Part shown: one piece after another, positions 1 through 7,683 of the stretch
Numbering within the stretch: the first letter of the stretch is position 1
How the letters are laid out: every line of letters starts with the position of its first letter
Assembly (NCBI RefSeq): GCF_014773275.1
Contig: NZ_JACWMW010000001.1
Coordinates: forward strand, 372,001 to 436,000
Direction of reading: 5' to 3'
Length of the DNA stretch: 64,000 nt
From: Mucilaginibacter rigui
Lineage (GTDB): Bacteria > Bacteroidota > Bacteroidia > Sphingobacteriales > Sphingobacteriaceae
Notes under the pieces: generated by a model
The model's database searches: none
Told to the model about the DNA's origin: nothing
Seen by the model: the letters and a program-made list of their open reading frames with translations, nothing else
Position numbers and translations under genes: made by a program

Positions 1-16
1 AACTTTAAATGAAACG

Positions 17-562
17 ATGAAAGAGAAAGATACAGCACACATCAGTAAATTTTTAAGCCTTGTACTAAGGCACCAGCCGCAGCTAATTGGTATAGAACTG
101 GATGCGCAGGGCTGGGTAAGCGTTGATGAACTATTGAAGCAGGTTAATGCGCATGGGCATAGTTTAGATGCAGAACTGTTAAACCATGTAGTTGAAACCA
201 ACAGTAAAAAGCGTTTTGCCTTTGATGAGAGCAGGCAAAAGATCCGCGCCAGCCAGGGGCACTCGGTTGAGGTTGAATTGGGCTACCAGGCTCAGGTACC
301 ACCAGAGGTACTATATCACGGCACGGGTGAAAAGTCCGTTGCTTCTATTCAAGCTACCGGGCTCGAAAAACGCAGCCGCCGGCATGTGCATTTAAGCCGT
401 GATATTGAAACTGCCAAACAGGTGGGCAGCAGGCACGGTAAGCCGGTAGTTTTTAACGTACTTGCAGCCGAAATGCATCAGAAGGGGTATGTATTCTACC
501 TGTCTGAAAACAAGGTTTGGCTTACTGACGCGGTGCCTGCCGAATTTTTGAAATTGCAGTAA
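17..562 (+). CDS. kptA: RNA 2'-phosphotransferase (Tpt1/KptA family)
   Basis: The 181-residue product matches the KptA/Tpt1 family in full length (usually about 180). These enzymes transfer an internal RNA 2'-phosphate to NAD+, giving ADP-ribose 1'',2''-cyclic phosphate. The N-terminal winged-helix motif SKFLSLVLRH is at residues 10-19, followed by the family's GW-x-V-x-L stretch. The C-terminal ADP-ribosyltransferase-like half carries YHGT (about residue 100) and HVHLS (about 123). The ATG at 17 is the first in-frame start seen, though the window begins just upstream. Bacteria lack the classical intron pathway that makes this substrate, so the cellular role here is open. It does not look co-transcribed with the leftward gene at 681. 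Confidence 0.93.
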   Translation: MKEKDTAHISKFLSLVLRHQPQLIGIELDAQGWVSVDELLKQVNAHGHSLDAELLNHVVETNSKKRFAFDESRQKIRASQGHSVEVELGYQAQVPPEVLYHGTGEKSVASIQATGLEKRSRRHVHLSRDIETAKQVGSRHGKPVVFNVLAAEMHQKGYVFYLSENKVWLTDAVPAEFLKLQ

Positions 563-680
563 GCATTAAAGCGATTGCTGGCCATTACAAAGTTATCGCC
601 ACCGTATTCAAGGGCCGCTTTTATCACGATGTCCTTACAGTAAACATGTACCGGGTAAAGATCATGCTCAAAAGTTTTTA

Positions 681-1232
681 TCAGATGCCGTAGTTACCGG
701 TGAGTGCTTTTTTTTCTATACTTTTTGCAAACAACGGTGTTTCTTCGTGGTTGTGCGCGTCTGAGGCAACCTGGCGGTCATGAGCGGCCTGTGCCAAAGT
801 TATATTATGTGCTTTTATAAAGTCAAAAAAATCGGGCGTAGCTGTAGCATGAATTTCATTGATGTATTCACAGGTATTTTCATCTAATTTAACGGCTTTT
901 AATTCCCATAATACCTGAACCTTACTGCGGCCATTTGCGGAGATTGCATCAGATACAGATAACATCCGGCAATAATCAGCCCTGTATTCTGTAGCTACAT
1001 AATGTTGAATTATTAATGCACCGCCAATAGTTTCAACGTTGATGGACATAGGTTCGCCATTCATTGTACGGGTAAACCCCGCGGCAATATGAGCGGAGGA
1101 ACATTTTTGATATTCTTCATCCGGCAGATTAAATAACCAGTCGGCAATGTTTACTTTTTCAATCGGCGCATTTATAACAGCTTTAACAGTTGAATGCGAA
1201 AGCGCATTTTCTGAGTTTTGTAAGATTTCCAT
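681..1232 (-). CDS. conserved hypothetical protein, possible START/SRPBCC-like fold
   Basis: A 183-residue soluble protein without signal peptide or membrane segment. I do not recognise the family with certainty. A 'VINAPIEKV' stretch near the N-terminus followed by alternating beta-like segments is reminiscent of SRPBCC/START-type ligand-binding domains, but this is only an impression. The C-terminus is polar and helical. The gene is divergent from the LysR-type regulator at 1343, and the 110-bp spacer carries a perfect palindrome. The classical LysR arrangement therefore suggests this gene is the regulator's target. The start ATG is at 1230-1232. Confidence 0.6.
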   Translation of the reverse strand: MEILQNSENALSHSTVKAVINAPIEKVNIADWLFNLPDEEYQKCSSAHIAAGFTRTMNGEPMSINVETIGGALIIQHYVATEYRADYCRMLSVSDAISANGRSKVQVLWELKAVKLDENTCEYINEIHATATPDFFDFIKAHNITLAQAAHDRQVASDAHNHEETPLFAKSIEKKALTGNYGI

Positions 1233-1303
1233 ATGTTGTTTATTGTTTGATTAACCAAAGGTCAGCATTCGATAGTAATCGTCTAAACTCTTATTTTCGA
1301 TAG

Positions 1304-1328
1304 AATTGATCGTTAAAACCGATCAATT
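1304..1328. promoter_or_regulatory. candidate LysR-type operator (9-bp inverted repeat)
   Basis: The arms AATTGATCG (1304-1312) and CGATCAATT (1320-1328) are a perfect inverted repeat separated by 7 bp. It lies between the divergent genes at 1232 and 1343, 15 bp before the regulator's ATG. A related half-site, TTCGATAGTAATCG, occurs around 1268-1281. Size and position fit a LysR-family recognition site (T-N11-A type dyad) used for autoregulation. Confidence 0.55.
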
Positions 1329-1342
1329 TGTTATTTTTAAAT

Positions 1343-2230
1343 ATGGAACTTAGGCAACTCAAATACTTTATTAAAGCAGCAGAACTGGAAAATTTCACGG
1401 AAGCTTCAGGGGCTTTATATATTACACAAAGTACTTTATCTCAACAGATCAAACAGTTAGAAGATGAACTGGGCATACCTTTATTTGACCGGATTGCCAG
1501 GCGGGTTCGGCTAACAGAAGCCGGAAGGATGTTTTTGCCGTATGCTAATAAAACGGTCAGAGATGCCAACGATGGTAAAAACATATTAAAAGATCTGATG
1601 AGCCTCAGTACAGGAACTCTGAAGATCGGGGTTACCTATGGATTAACACATCTGCTGGCCGTGGCTATCATGGATTTTTCGAAGCAGTTTCCGAATATTT
1701 ACCTGGAAATCATTTTTGGTACCACACAAGATCTGCTGGATAAACTTGAGCAAGGCCGCATCGACATGATGCTGTCCTTCTCGCAGGAAGAAAAACCAGG
1801 CGGCTATAAGATCGAACGACTCTTTTCTTCGTGCCTGGCGCTGATTGTACATGGTGGTCATCCTCTGGCCGCAAAACGGCAAATCAGTGTCAAAGAATTA
1901 AAAGATGTGCCATTGATATTACCGTCTAAAGGATTTAGTATTCGTAATTACTTTGATCGTTTGCTGTTACAGCACAATGTAACAATTGATATGCAAATGG
2001 AAGTAAATGACATTAATATGCTTTTACAATTAGTGGGCAGCGGCAACTGGGCGACCATACTCATGGGCTCTTCGATTTTTAACCACCCTGAATTAAAAGC
2101 GGTAAAACTCACCGGTGATAATATGACACGAAATGCTAACATTACTTGGCCAGTAGGCATTTACTGCAAAAAGTCTGCACTTTTAATGTCACAATTATTA
2201 ACTATTCATGCGAAAGACTATCATTTCTGA
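1343..2230 (+). CDS. LysR-family transcriptional regulator
   Basis: The 295-residue protein begins MELRQLKYF, the standard LysR N-terminus. The winged helix-turn-helix covers residues 1-60, with the recognition helix around ITQSTLSQQIKQLEDELG. A two-lobed substrate-binding domain follows from about residue 90. Length is normal for the family. A TTG 15 bp upstream is also in frame, but the ATG at 1343 gives the conserved family start. The inducer is unknown; CynR/CysB-like sequences are the general neighbourhood. The divergent gene at 681-1232 is the obvious candidate target. Confidence 0.92.
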   Translation: MELRQLKYFIKAAELENFTEASGALYITQSTLSQQIKQLEDELGIPLFDRIARRVRLTEAGRMFLPYANKTVRDANDGKNILKDLMSLSTGTLKIGVTYGLTHLLAVAIMDFSKQFPNIYLEIIFGTTQDLLDKLEQGRIDMMLSFSQEEKPGGYKIERLFSSCLALIVHGGHPLAAKRQISVKELKDVPLILPSKGFSIRNYFDRLLLQHNVTIDMQMEVNDINMLLQLVGSGNWATILMGSSIFNHPELKAVKLTGDNMTRNANITWPVGIYCKKSALLMSQLLTIHAKDYHF

Positions 2231-2320
2231 TACGATAGGATAAAATGAGGTAATCTCGTAGCTAAGATTAGCAAGAAACCACTTCCAGCGCTGCTTATGA
2301 GGTTCTTATGGGTATAAAAA

Positions 2321-2350
2321 AAGGAAACAACCTGAAGTGGTTGTTTCCTT
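2321..2350 (-). terminator. rho-independent terminator of tRNA-Lys
   Basis: A perfect 12-bp stem (AAGGAAACAACC at 2321-2332 with GGTTGTTTCCTT at 2339-2350) has a 6-nt loop. It is followed by a T tract when read on the minus strand. It lies 3 bp beyond the 3' end of the leftward tRNA-Lys gene and between convergent genes. Confidence 0.8.
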
Positions 2351-2353
2351 AAG

Positions 2354-2426
2354 TGATCCCGCTGGGATTCGAACCCAGGACCCCAACATTAAAAGTGTTA
2401 TGCTCTACCAGCTGAGCTACGGAATC
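2354..2426 (-). tRNA. tRNA-Lys (anticodon TTT)
   Basis: Read on the minus strand, the 73-nt gene folds as a cloverleaf. The acceptor GATTCCG pairs with CGGGATC plus discriminator A, the D-arm is GCTCAGCTGGTAGAGC, the anticodon loop is CTTTTAA and the T-arm contains GGTTCGAATCC. CCA is not encoded. A strong terminator follows immediately. Confidence 0.96.
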
Positions 2427-2556
2427 AACTTTTAACTTTTTCGATGTGTTATCGTTTCCGTTTAAAGTGGTGCAAATATAGGATTATTTATAATTGCCTG
2501 CAAGCCTATTTTTAATAAATTGTAAACTTTACAATAAGTGCTTCACACACACAAAT

Positions 2557-3570
2557 TTAAAATTTAAAAAATCCTAATCTGCCTCTATCCCCGGCAAGCA
2601 AAATAAGGTTTCCGCGCTTTGCTTTTCGGCAAACGTTATAACTTACCTCATCAATCTTACGCCATGTTTTACCACCATCTATTGTGATATTAGTTCCTGA
2701 GGTGCCGGTTGACAGAAAAATATCATCCTTTATATATTCAACACATGATTGATACCCCGCTGGGCCAACCGTAGGTAGCTCCTTTTTAAATTTTGCTTTG
2801 GATTTGGGAATAAGATAAGCCACCGAATCTGTCAGCTTATCTTTTGCATAATTGCCGCCAACAATAATTGTTTGGTTATTGCCATAAGCAACCGAAAATG
2901 CCCCACGGCTTGCAGAGCCATTGGTAAGTGGTAAACTCCGGCTTGTCCATTCCTGTTTTTCTATTGGCGAAACAAGCATACGGCTATTACTGCCTCCGGT
3001 AACGATAGTAATTGAGGTGTTAACGCGCAGGCAGGTGCCGCTCGCTGCAAAGGCAGCCTCGTCCTTCAGTGCAATAGGTGGATTATTGGATGGATTCCAT
3101 GTTGCGCCGCCATTTATGGTTTCTAACAATAAAAATTTACCACCAATTGGGTCGCCCAGAACAAAGCCATGTTGCTTGTCCGAAAAATCCATAGCATCTA
3201 AAAAGTAAGTGCTGTCTGTTTGTTTGTATTTTGTTTCCCAATGGGTGCCACCATCAATAGTTTTTAAAATATACGCTGGTGAACCTGATGAAATAATGAC
3301 TGCTTCTTTATCTGAAAAGGCTTCAATATCTCTAAAATCGGATTTTTCGAACCCTTTAATTTGTTGCCAGTCCCAATTAGCGCCTCCATCTTTTGTTATA
3401 CCAATAGTGCCTTTTGTACCGCTTACCCACGCTATTTTATTGTTAACAACAGATAAGCCCCGGATACTAATTGGTTTATTTTGCTGAATAGGTATAACCT
3501 TTTGCGCATTTACACTTATTGAAAAGGCTAAAAGACATGTTAATATATAAGTAATGTATTTTATCTTCAT
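2557..3570 (-). CDS. exported YCF48/BNR-type beta-propeller protein
   Basis: The 337-residue protein has a Sec signal peptide (hydrophobic 5-20, cleavage after VNAQ) and several propeller blades. The blades carry the signature 'DGG-x-x-W' (for example KDGGANW, IDGGTHW, INGGATW, IDGGKTW). This is the WD40/YVTN/BNR-like family related to YCF48/HCF136 photosystem-assembly factors. Bacteroidota members are often misnamed oxidoreductases. The fold suggests a periplasmic or surface scaffold, but no enzymatic function is evident. Its ATG overlaps the stop of the upstream gene (ATGA, 3567-3570), so the two are probably translationally coupled. Confidence 0.85.
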   Translation of the reverse strand: MKIKYITYILTCLLAFSISVNAQKVIPIQQNKPISIRGLSVVNNKIAWVSGTKGTIGITKDGGANWDWQQIKGFEKSDFRDIEAFSDKEAVIISSGSPAYILKTIDGGTHWETKYKQTDSTYFLDAMDFSDKQHGFVLGDPIGGKFLLLETINGGATWNPSNNPPIALKDEAAFAASGTCLRVNTSITIVTGGSNSRMLVSPIEKQEWTSRSLPLTNGSASRGAFSVAYGNNQTIIVGGNYAKDKLTDSVAYLIPKSKAKFKKELPTVGPAGYQSCVEYIKDDIFLSTGTSGTNITIDGGKTWRKIDEVSYNVCRKAKRGNLILLAGDRGRLGFFKF

Positions 3571-4001
3571 TTTACACGGGTCCAGTTTTCGCTTCGGCCT
3601 AGTAATGATATTCCTATGTAACCTCGTATTTTTAATATATCACCTTTAAGTGTCATCTTGCAACTGTAAGTTTTGCCGCTTTTGGGGTCATAAATAGTAC
3701 CATTTTCATATACATTATCGCCGTCAAAAGTGAAATTCTTTAATAGTTCGAGGCCAAGTATGGGGCGCGACTGCAGGTTTTTATCAGGGTTACGATCATC
3801 TAGTTTGGGTTTTCCGTTATCATTGTTAGGTACTTTTATCCATGAAAGCTTACCAAAGAATTTACTTTCCTTTTTATAGACCAGTATCTGACCTTCGCCG
3901 TTTGCGCTTAACCATTTACCTAATATGGCGTCGGCATTTTGCGCAGATGCCGATATTGAGCATGCTGCTATCATTATTATTAAGCAGAGTTTTTTAACCA
4001 T
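3567..4001 (-). CDS. exported DUF2147-family protein
   Basis: The 144-residue protein has a signal peptide (residues 1-20, ending SASAQ). The mature part contains 'ILGKWLSANGEGQILVYKK' and later 'IYDPKSGKTYSCKMTLKGD' and 'LKIRGYIG', all typical of DUF2147. This is a small beta-barrel-like secreted family with no established function; several members respond to envelope stress. It is the first gene of a two-gene leftward operon with the propeller gene at 2557. Confidence 0.88.
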   Translation of the reverse strand: MVKKLCLIIMIAACSISASAQNADAILGKWLSANGEGQILVYKKESKFFGKLSWIKVPNNDNGKPKLDDRNPDKNLQSRPILGLELLKNFTFDGDNVYENGTIYDPKSGKTYSCKMTLKGDILKIRGYIGISLLGRSENWTRVK

Positions 4002-4122
4002 AAATTTTATAATTGATAGCCTAAGTTACCGTTTGAAATTGGGTTTGCCAATATGAAGCTTATTTTTTGCATTTATTTTAGCCGCATTGCATAAAACAAT
4101 TATATTTGCAACCTCATAAAAT

Positions 4123-4206
4123 GCCCGGATGGCGAAATTGGTAAACGTTGCGGTCTCAGAAGCCGTTGAGAATTGTCTCTTGAGAGTTCGAGTCTCTCTT
4201 CGGGCA
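4123..4206 (+). tRNA. tRNA-Leu (anticodon CAG)
   Basis: An 84-nt class II tRNA with a long variable arm. The acceptor GCCCGGA pairs with TTCGGGC plus A73. The D-arm has GGCGAAATTGGTAAACG, the anticodon loop CTCAGAA gives CAG, and the T-arm is GAGTTCGAGTCTC. CCA is not encoded. It is followed 80 bp downstream by a second tRNA-Leu. Confidence 0.95.
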
Positions 4207-4215
4207 CATCCATTA

Positions 4216-4272
4216 AAAGTCTTAAGTCTGTAGTTCAATGCCGGGAGGTTAGGATTGCTGACTTAAGACTTT
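4216..4272 (+). repeat. 13-bp perfect inverted repeat between the two tRNA-Leu genes
   Basis: AAAGTCTTAAGTC (4216-4228) is mirrored by GACTTAAGACTTT (4260-4272) across a 31-nt loop. The structure fills the spacer between tRNA-Leu(CAG) and tRNA-Leu(GAG). It could be a processing stem, an attenuator or a weak terminator (TTTG follows). The function is not established. Confidence 0.6.
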
Positions 4273-4285
4273 GTACTTGATAAAA

Positions 4286-4369
4286 GCCCGGGTGGCGAAA
4301 TTGGTAGACGCACCATCTTGAGGGGGTGGCATTCGTAAGGATGTACGAGTTCGAATCTCGTTCCGGGCA
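4286..4369 (+). tRNA. tRNA-Leu (anticodon GAG)
   Basis: An 84-nt class II tRNA. The acceptor GCCCGGG pairs with TCCGGGC plus A73. The anticodon stem CCATC/GGTGG encloses loop TTGAGGG (GAG), and the T-arm is CGAGTTCGAATCTCG. The stop codon of the terminal phage gene lies only 13 bp beyond its 3' end, so this tRNA is the likely integration site of the element to the right. Confidence 0.95.
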
Positions 4370-4382
4370 CACACATTCCGAA

Positions 4383-4838
4383 TCACTTGCTAGCGATCTT
4401 GAATTTGTTTTGGTAATACCATTCCAGGATGCAAACCCCATCAGCCCAGCTAAGCTTTCCATCTGCCGCAACCTGTGCAATTAATATTGATAGATTATGT
4501 AAAAAAGCGCTTTTGATTTCTCCATCCAGCGTTTTTAAAGTTTCTACAGCACATTTGGTTATTTCCTGTGGATCTGTTAAGTCGCTGCATTGATCGGTAA
4601 GCTTTAGATCGGTTAATATAACAGGGATACCTGCACGCAATGCCTGTTTTATTTTATCATCAATTTCGCCGGGAATTATAGCGGTAAGTATATCGGCAAT
4701 AGGGGAGTCGATAATAGTTTTTATATTTTCTGTAATGATGATGCCAATGTGTACGGCCGCTTTTAGTTTATCCGGAAAGCTATTAAATAATGACTTTATG
4801 GCTCCCCATAGTTTAGTTAAGAATGATTTGATACTCAT
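4383..4838 (-). CDS. phage lysis-cassette hypothetical protein
   Basis: The 151-residue product is largely helical, with a moderately hydrophobic stretch around residues 28-60 (HIGIIITENIKTII then ADILTAIIP). It is the last gene of the phage block, after the lysozyme and a holin-like gene. I do not recognise the family. Position alone suggests a lysis or terminal accessory role. The cysteines near residues 84 and 94 are unusual for a holin. Confidence 0.65.
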   Translation of the reverse strand: MSIKSFLTKLWGAIKSLFNSFPDKLKAAVHIGIIITENIKTIIDSPIADILTAIIPGEIDDKIKQALRAGIPVILTDLKLTDQCSDLTDPQEITKCAVETLKTLDGEIKSAFLHNLSILIAQVAADGKLSWADGVCILEWYYQNKFKIASK

Positions 4839-4843
4839 ATTTA

Positions 4844-5098
4844 TTATTGTTTGTTTTTTACTGATTTAATATCCTCTACCTCCCGCTGTAGTACAGTTAC
4901 CTGCCCCTCTAAAACGCGGAGGCGGACCTCATTAACCCGGTTTTGAGCTTCTTGCTGAACCTTTACTTCGCTTATATCACTTTTTAATTGAAAGTAAGAC
5001 GTCATTACAGATGTAACGATGCTGGCTGTGCTTAAAATGGTGACCACGATATTCTTAATTGTTATGCCTTTTAATTGGCGGTGTTCAATAGATGTCAT
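4844..5098 (-). CDS. small membrane protein with coiled coil, holin- or spanin-like
   Basis: The 84-residue protein has one transmembrane helix at about residues 15-36 (IVVTILSTASIVTSVMTSYF). A C-terminal coiled coil follows (residues 40-80: VEVQ/VRLRVLEGQVTVLQREVE type heptads). Its ATG overlaps the lysozyme stop (ATGA, 5095-5098), so it is coupled to the endolysin. Holin, anti-holin or spanin are all possible; a single membrane segment with a soluble coiled coil would fit a class III holin or an inner-membrane spanin. Confidence 0.6.
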   Translation of the reverse strand: MTSIEHRQLKGITIKNIVVTILSTASIVTSVMTSYFQLKSDISEVKVQQEAQNRVNEVRLRVLEGQVTVLQREVEDIKSVKNKQ

Positions 5099-5559
5099 AC
5101 TGATAGAAATAATGCGCGCTCCTGTGCGCGCCTTAGTGAAAGAGTTTTGAAGGGAACCTTTTTGCCTGTTTGTGGATCTGTTATTTTATTCCATAACAGA
5201 AATTGATCTGCGGCATTTTGATAATTGCCGGCGTTTAACATTTTAAACAAAGTTGAAGACGTTACTGCCCCGGTACCCACGTTGTATATGAAAGAAACTA
5301 ACGCATCAAATTGATTTTGGCTTAAGGCTACTTTTGCACCCTTGTTAACTGCTTCAACATATTTGCTTAGTGTGTTTATGAATAGTGTATTAGCTTGTGC
5401 TTCGTCGGTTAGTTTATCGCCGTGTTTTACAGCCCTGCCATCCGGGTAACGGGTAGAACCATATCCAATGGTCCAAACACCGGCCACATCTTGATAGGCA
5501 TTTAATTTAAGGCCTTCAAAACTCTTAATGAGCTTGATACCATTATTACTTAGTTTCAT
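5095..5559 (-). CDS. phage endolysin, GH24 (T4-type) lysozyme
   Basis: The 154-residue muramidase hydrolyses the MurNAc-GlcNAc bond of peptidoglycan. The T4-lysozyme triad is recognisable as Glu15 (KSFEGLKL), Asp24 (AYQD) and Thr30 (WTIGYG), with exactly the T4 spacing of 9 and 6 residues. Length is normal for a phage lysozyme without a separate binding domain. No signal peptide is present, so release depends on a holin. It is the first gene of the lysis cassette that continues leftward. Confidence 0.95.
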   Translation of the reverse strand: MKLSNNGIKLIKSFEGLKLNAYQDVAGVWTIGYGSTRYPDGRAVKHGDKLTDEAQANTLFINTLSKYVEAVNKGAKVALSQNQFDALVSFIYNVGTGAVTSSTLFKMLNAGNYQNAADQFLLWNKITDPQTGKKVPFKTLSLRRAQERALFLSV

Positions 5560-5598
5560 AATTGTTTTATTATTTTCGTTTTTATAAGACCTTTATTA

Positions 5599-5727
5599 AT
5601 GCTTGAATATTTTAGAAAATTTAACTCTAAGCTTTTTTATAATGAAATAGCTGTACTGCCTTTATTACAGCCAAATCATTTACCGGGTCTCGGCAAGATG
5701 CTCGTGCATTGTTTTTTTTGTTTGTGA
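5599..5727 (+). pseudogene. truncated remnant of an acyltransferase 5' end
   Basis: A 42-codon frame parallels the start of the acyltransferase gene at 5800. Both begin ATG-CTT, share a basic hydrophobic N-terminus, and both contain LLQPNHLPGL with near-identical DNA (cagccaaatcatttacc then tggtctcg or gggtctcg). After that block the copy diverges into GKMLVHC and stops at 5725-5727. It therefore looks like the stump of a tandem duplicate or a replaced paralogue left in the 240-bp spacer between the lysozyme and acyltransferase genes. Confidence 0.7.
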
Positions 5728-5799
5728 GAATTATAGGAAAGGAGCCGGGGCGTTATTAAATTTCTTACTTTCGCTATTTAGAAAGCCATTTTTATTTTC

Positions 5800-6930
5800 A
5801 TGCTTAAGTTTTTAAAAAAAGTTAACACTAAACTTTTTTCTGATTTTATAGTTACACCAACCTTATTGCAGCCAAATCATTTACCTGGTCTCGATGGGTT
5901 AAGAGGGGTCGCAATCATTATCGTTCTATTTAGCCACTTTTTCAAGGGGTCTCCTTATGCAAAAAGCTTTCCCGGAGACACAGGTGTTGAAATATTTTTT
6001 GTTATCAGCGGTTTTCTAATTACGTCTTTGCTACTTAAAGAAAAAATCAAAACTGGCCGCATTTCATTAAAACATTTTTACATCAGGCGTATTTTAAGAA
6101 TACTCCCTTTAGCTTACCTGTTCTTAATCGTATTGGCTATTTTGAACGCTTGTCTGTCGTTAAAAATCCCTTTTAACGCATTTTTATCTGCCTCTTTATT
6201 CTATCAAAATATCCCTAAGCTTAATACTTACAACTGGTTTGTTGCCCACTTTTGGAGTCTTTCGGTGGAAGAGCAATTTTATTTTACCTTTCCTTTCCTG
6301 TTGGTATACGATTTAAATAAATACATTAAAACTATTATTCTGATTATAGTTTTAGTGCCAATTATAGCCCTACTAGGGTACACTAAGACGGGGATATTTT
6401 ACAGCAACTCAATAGTGCATGCCGCCGCTTTCGCCATAATAAATTTGCTAAGCAAAACGGTATGTATTTTAGTTGGTTCGCTTTTATCTATTATGATGTT
6501 TAAAGGCTTTTTTCAATTTAAGTCTAATTCAAACAACCGGTATTTTAGTTTATTGCTTTTAATTGTTGCTATACTAATACATACTGAAACTTCCACGATC
6601 AATATTCCGCATTGTGGCCTCTTGTTGTTCCCATTAATTATTGGAATAGTCATTATTTTAAACTTAGACAAGGCAAGTATTTTAACAAGGTTGTTGGCTA
6701 ATCCGTTAATTACTTACATCGGTTTAATATCCTACAGCTTATACATTTGGCAGCAACTATTTTCATCCCCCGGTGATCGTTTAATTAAGTCCCTACCTAT
6801 GTGGCAAAATTTAATACTGATGTCGGTAATTGCTGTAGTATCTTACCATTTAGTTGAAAAGCCTTTTATTCGACTAAAAAAACGCATCAAAAATAATTTA
6901 GGGGATAATTCGGTAATGCCGGGTTTGTAA
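5800..6930 (+). CDS. membrane O-acyltransferase (acyltransferase 3/OafA family), phage moron
   Basis: A 376-residue integral membrane protein with about ten hydrophobic segments. Family hallmarks are LDGLRGVAIIIVLFSHFF near residue 30 (catalytic-type His), GVEIFFVISGFLIT near 63, the FYIRRILRILP motif near 94, and FWSLSVEEQFY near 150. These enzymes O-acylate surface glycans, and phage-borne members typically change O-antigen or capsule (lysogenic conversion). It runs opposite to the phage genes, and its 3' end overlaps the LamG fibre gene by 44 bp tail to tail. The AT-rich composition and own orientation suggest a later insertion. A stump of a related gene lies just upstream. Confidence 0.9.
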   Translation: MLKFLKKVNTKLFSDFIVTPTLLQPNHLPGLDGLRGVAIIIVLFSHFFKGSPYAKSFPGDTGVEIFFVISGFLITSLLLKEKIKTGRISLKHFYIRRILRILPLAYLFLIVLAILNACLSLKIPFNAFLSASLFYQNIPKLNTYNWFVAHFWSLSVEEQFYFTFPFLLVYDLNKYIKTIILIIVLVPIIALLGYTKTGIFYSNSIVHAAAFAIINLLSKTVCILVGSLLSIMMFKGFFQFKSNSNNRYFSLLLLIVAILIHTETSTINIPHCGLLLFPLIIGIVIILNLDKASILTRLLANPLITYIGLISYSLYIWQQLFSSPGDRLIKSLPMWQNLILMSVIAVVSYHLVEKPFIRLKKRIKNNLGDNSVMPGL

Positions 6931-7681
6931 CCATACCCGGATTAGGCAATGCATGGTTGTTATGCCCTGAATAATCACGCATACCAACATGCATTTCTGA
7001 ATTGTCCTGTAATAGCGAAAAATCCAAATTTTCAAATGCTTCAAATTTATACCAGGTTAATAAACCCTCAGTAATGGAAGCATTATTTCCCAAACCAATA
7101 TTATAGTTTGATACTATTTCAACATCGCTTATTATCCTATTATACACCCTAAATTCATCAACGACCAGTTTGCCGCTACCAGCTGAATTTCTGTCTAATA
7201 ATCTTATTTCGTTAAAAGGTGCCTGAGTGTAGGCGCCAACCGAAACGGATATAGCAGATGCTACATTACCATTTACTATAGCCTTGGCTCTATTCGCAAC
7301 AAAATCAACTGTGAACACAATATGATTCCACACGTCTAAAACAAATTGCGTCGTGGTAACATTAGTATTGGCTGGGAAAAAAAATGAAAAACAATTCTCG
7401 CCCGGCGGCCTAATTTGCACATATGCGGATTTACCCGAACTATCTACCCATAGGAAATACCCTTGGTATGCGCCAATGTTTGCAAGGGCAGGTTTAGTCC
7501 AAAATTCTAACGTGAATGTCATAGGCACTAACTGACCAACTAAACCGGGTACAGTAAAATAGTCAGTATCATTGACCCCCTTAAAGCTCTTATCAAAACC
7601 GAAAGGTGCAGGCAACGCCCTGTTAAAGCCAACACCTTTTGACCCTCTAATTTTAGGGTTTAATCCATTTCTTGATGCCAT
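6887..7681 (-). CDS. phage tail protein with LamG/concanavalin-like domain
   Basis: The 264-residue protein has a laminin-G/pentraxin-type jelly roll at about residues 35-200. Typical signs are FTLEFWTKP, WNHIVFTVD, then VDEFRVYNRIISDVEI and LLTWYKFE. Such domains bind glycans and are common in Bacteroidota phage fibres. It is the most distal of three fibre genes (8121, 7684, 6887) packed with 2-bp gaps, so it is probably part of the receptor-binding tip. Its last 14 codons are antisense to the acyltransferase gene. Confidence 0.8.
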   Translation of the reverse strand: MASRNGLNPKIRGSKGVGFNRALPAPFGFDKSFKGVNDTDYFTVPGLVGQLVPMTFTLEFWTKPALANIGAYQGYFLWVDSSGKSAYVQIRPPGENCFSFFFPANTNVTTTQFVLDVWNHIVFTVDFVANRAKAIVNGNVASAISVSVGAYTQAPFNEIRLLDRNSAGSGKLVVDEFRVYNRIISDVEIVSNYNIGLGNNASITEGLLTWYKFEAFENLDFSLLQDNSEMHVGMRDYSGHNNHALPNPGMVTNPALPNYPLNYF

Positions 7682-7683
7682 AA

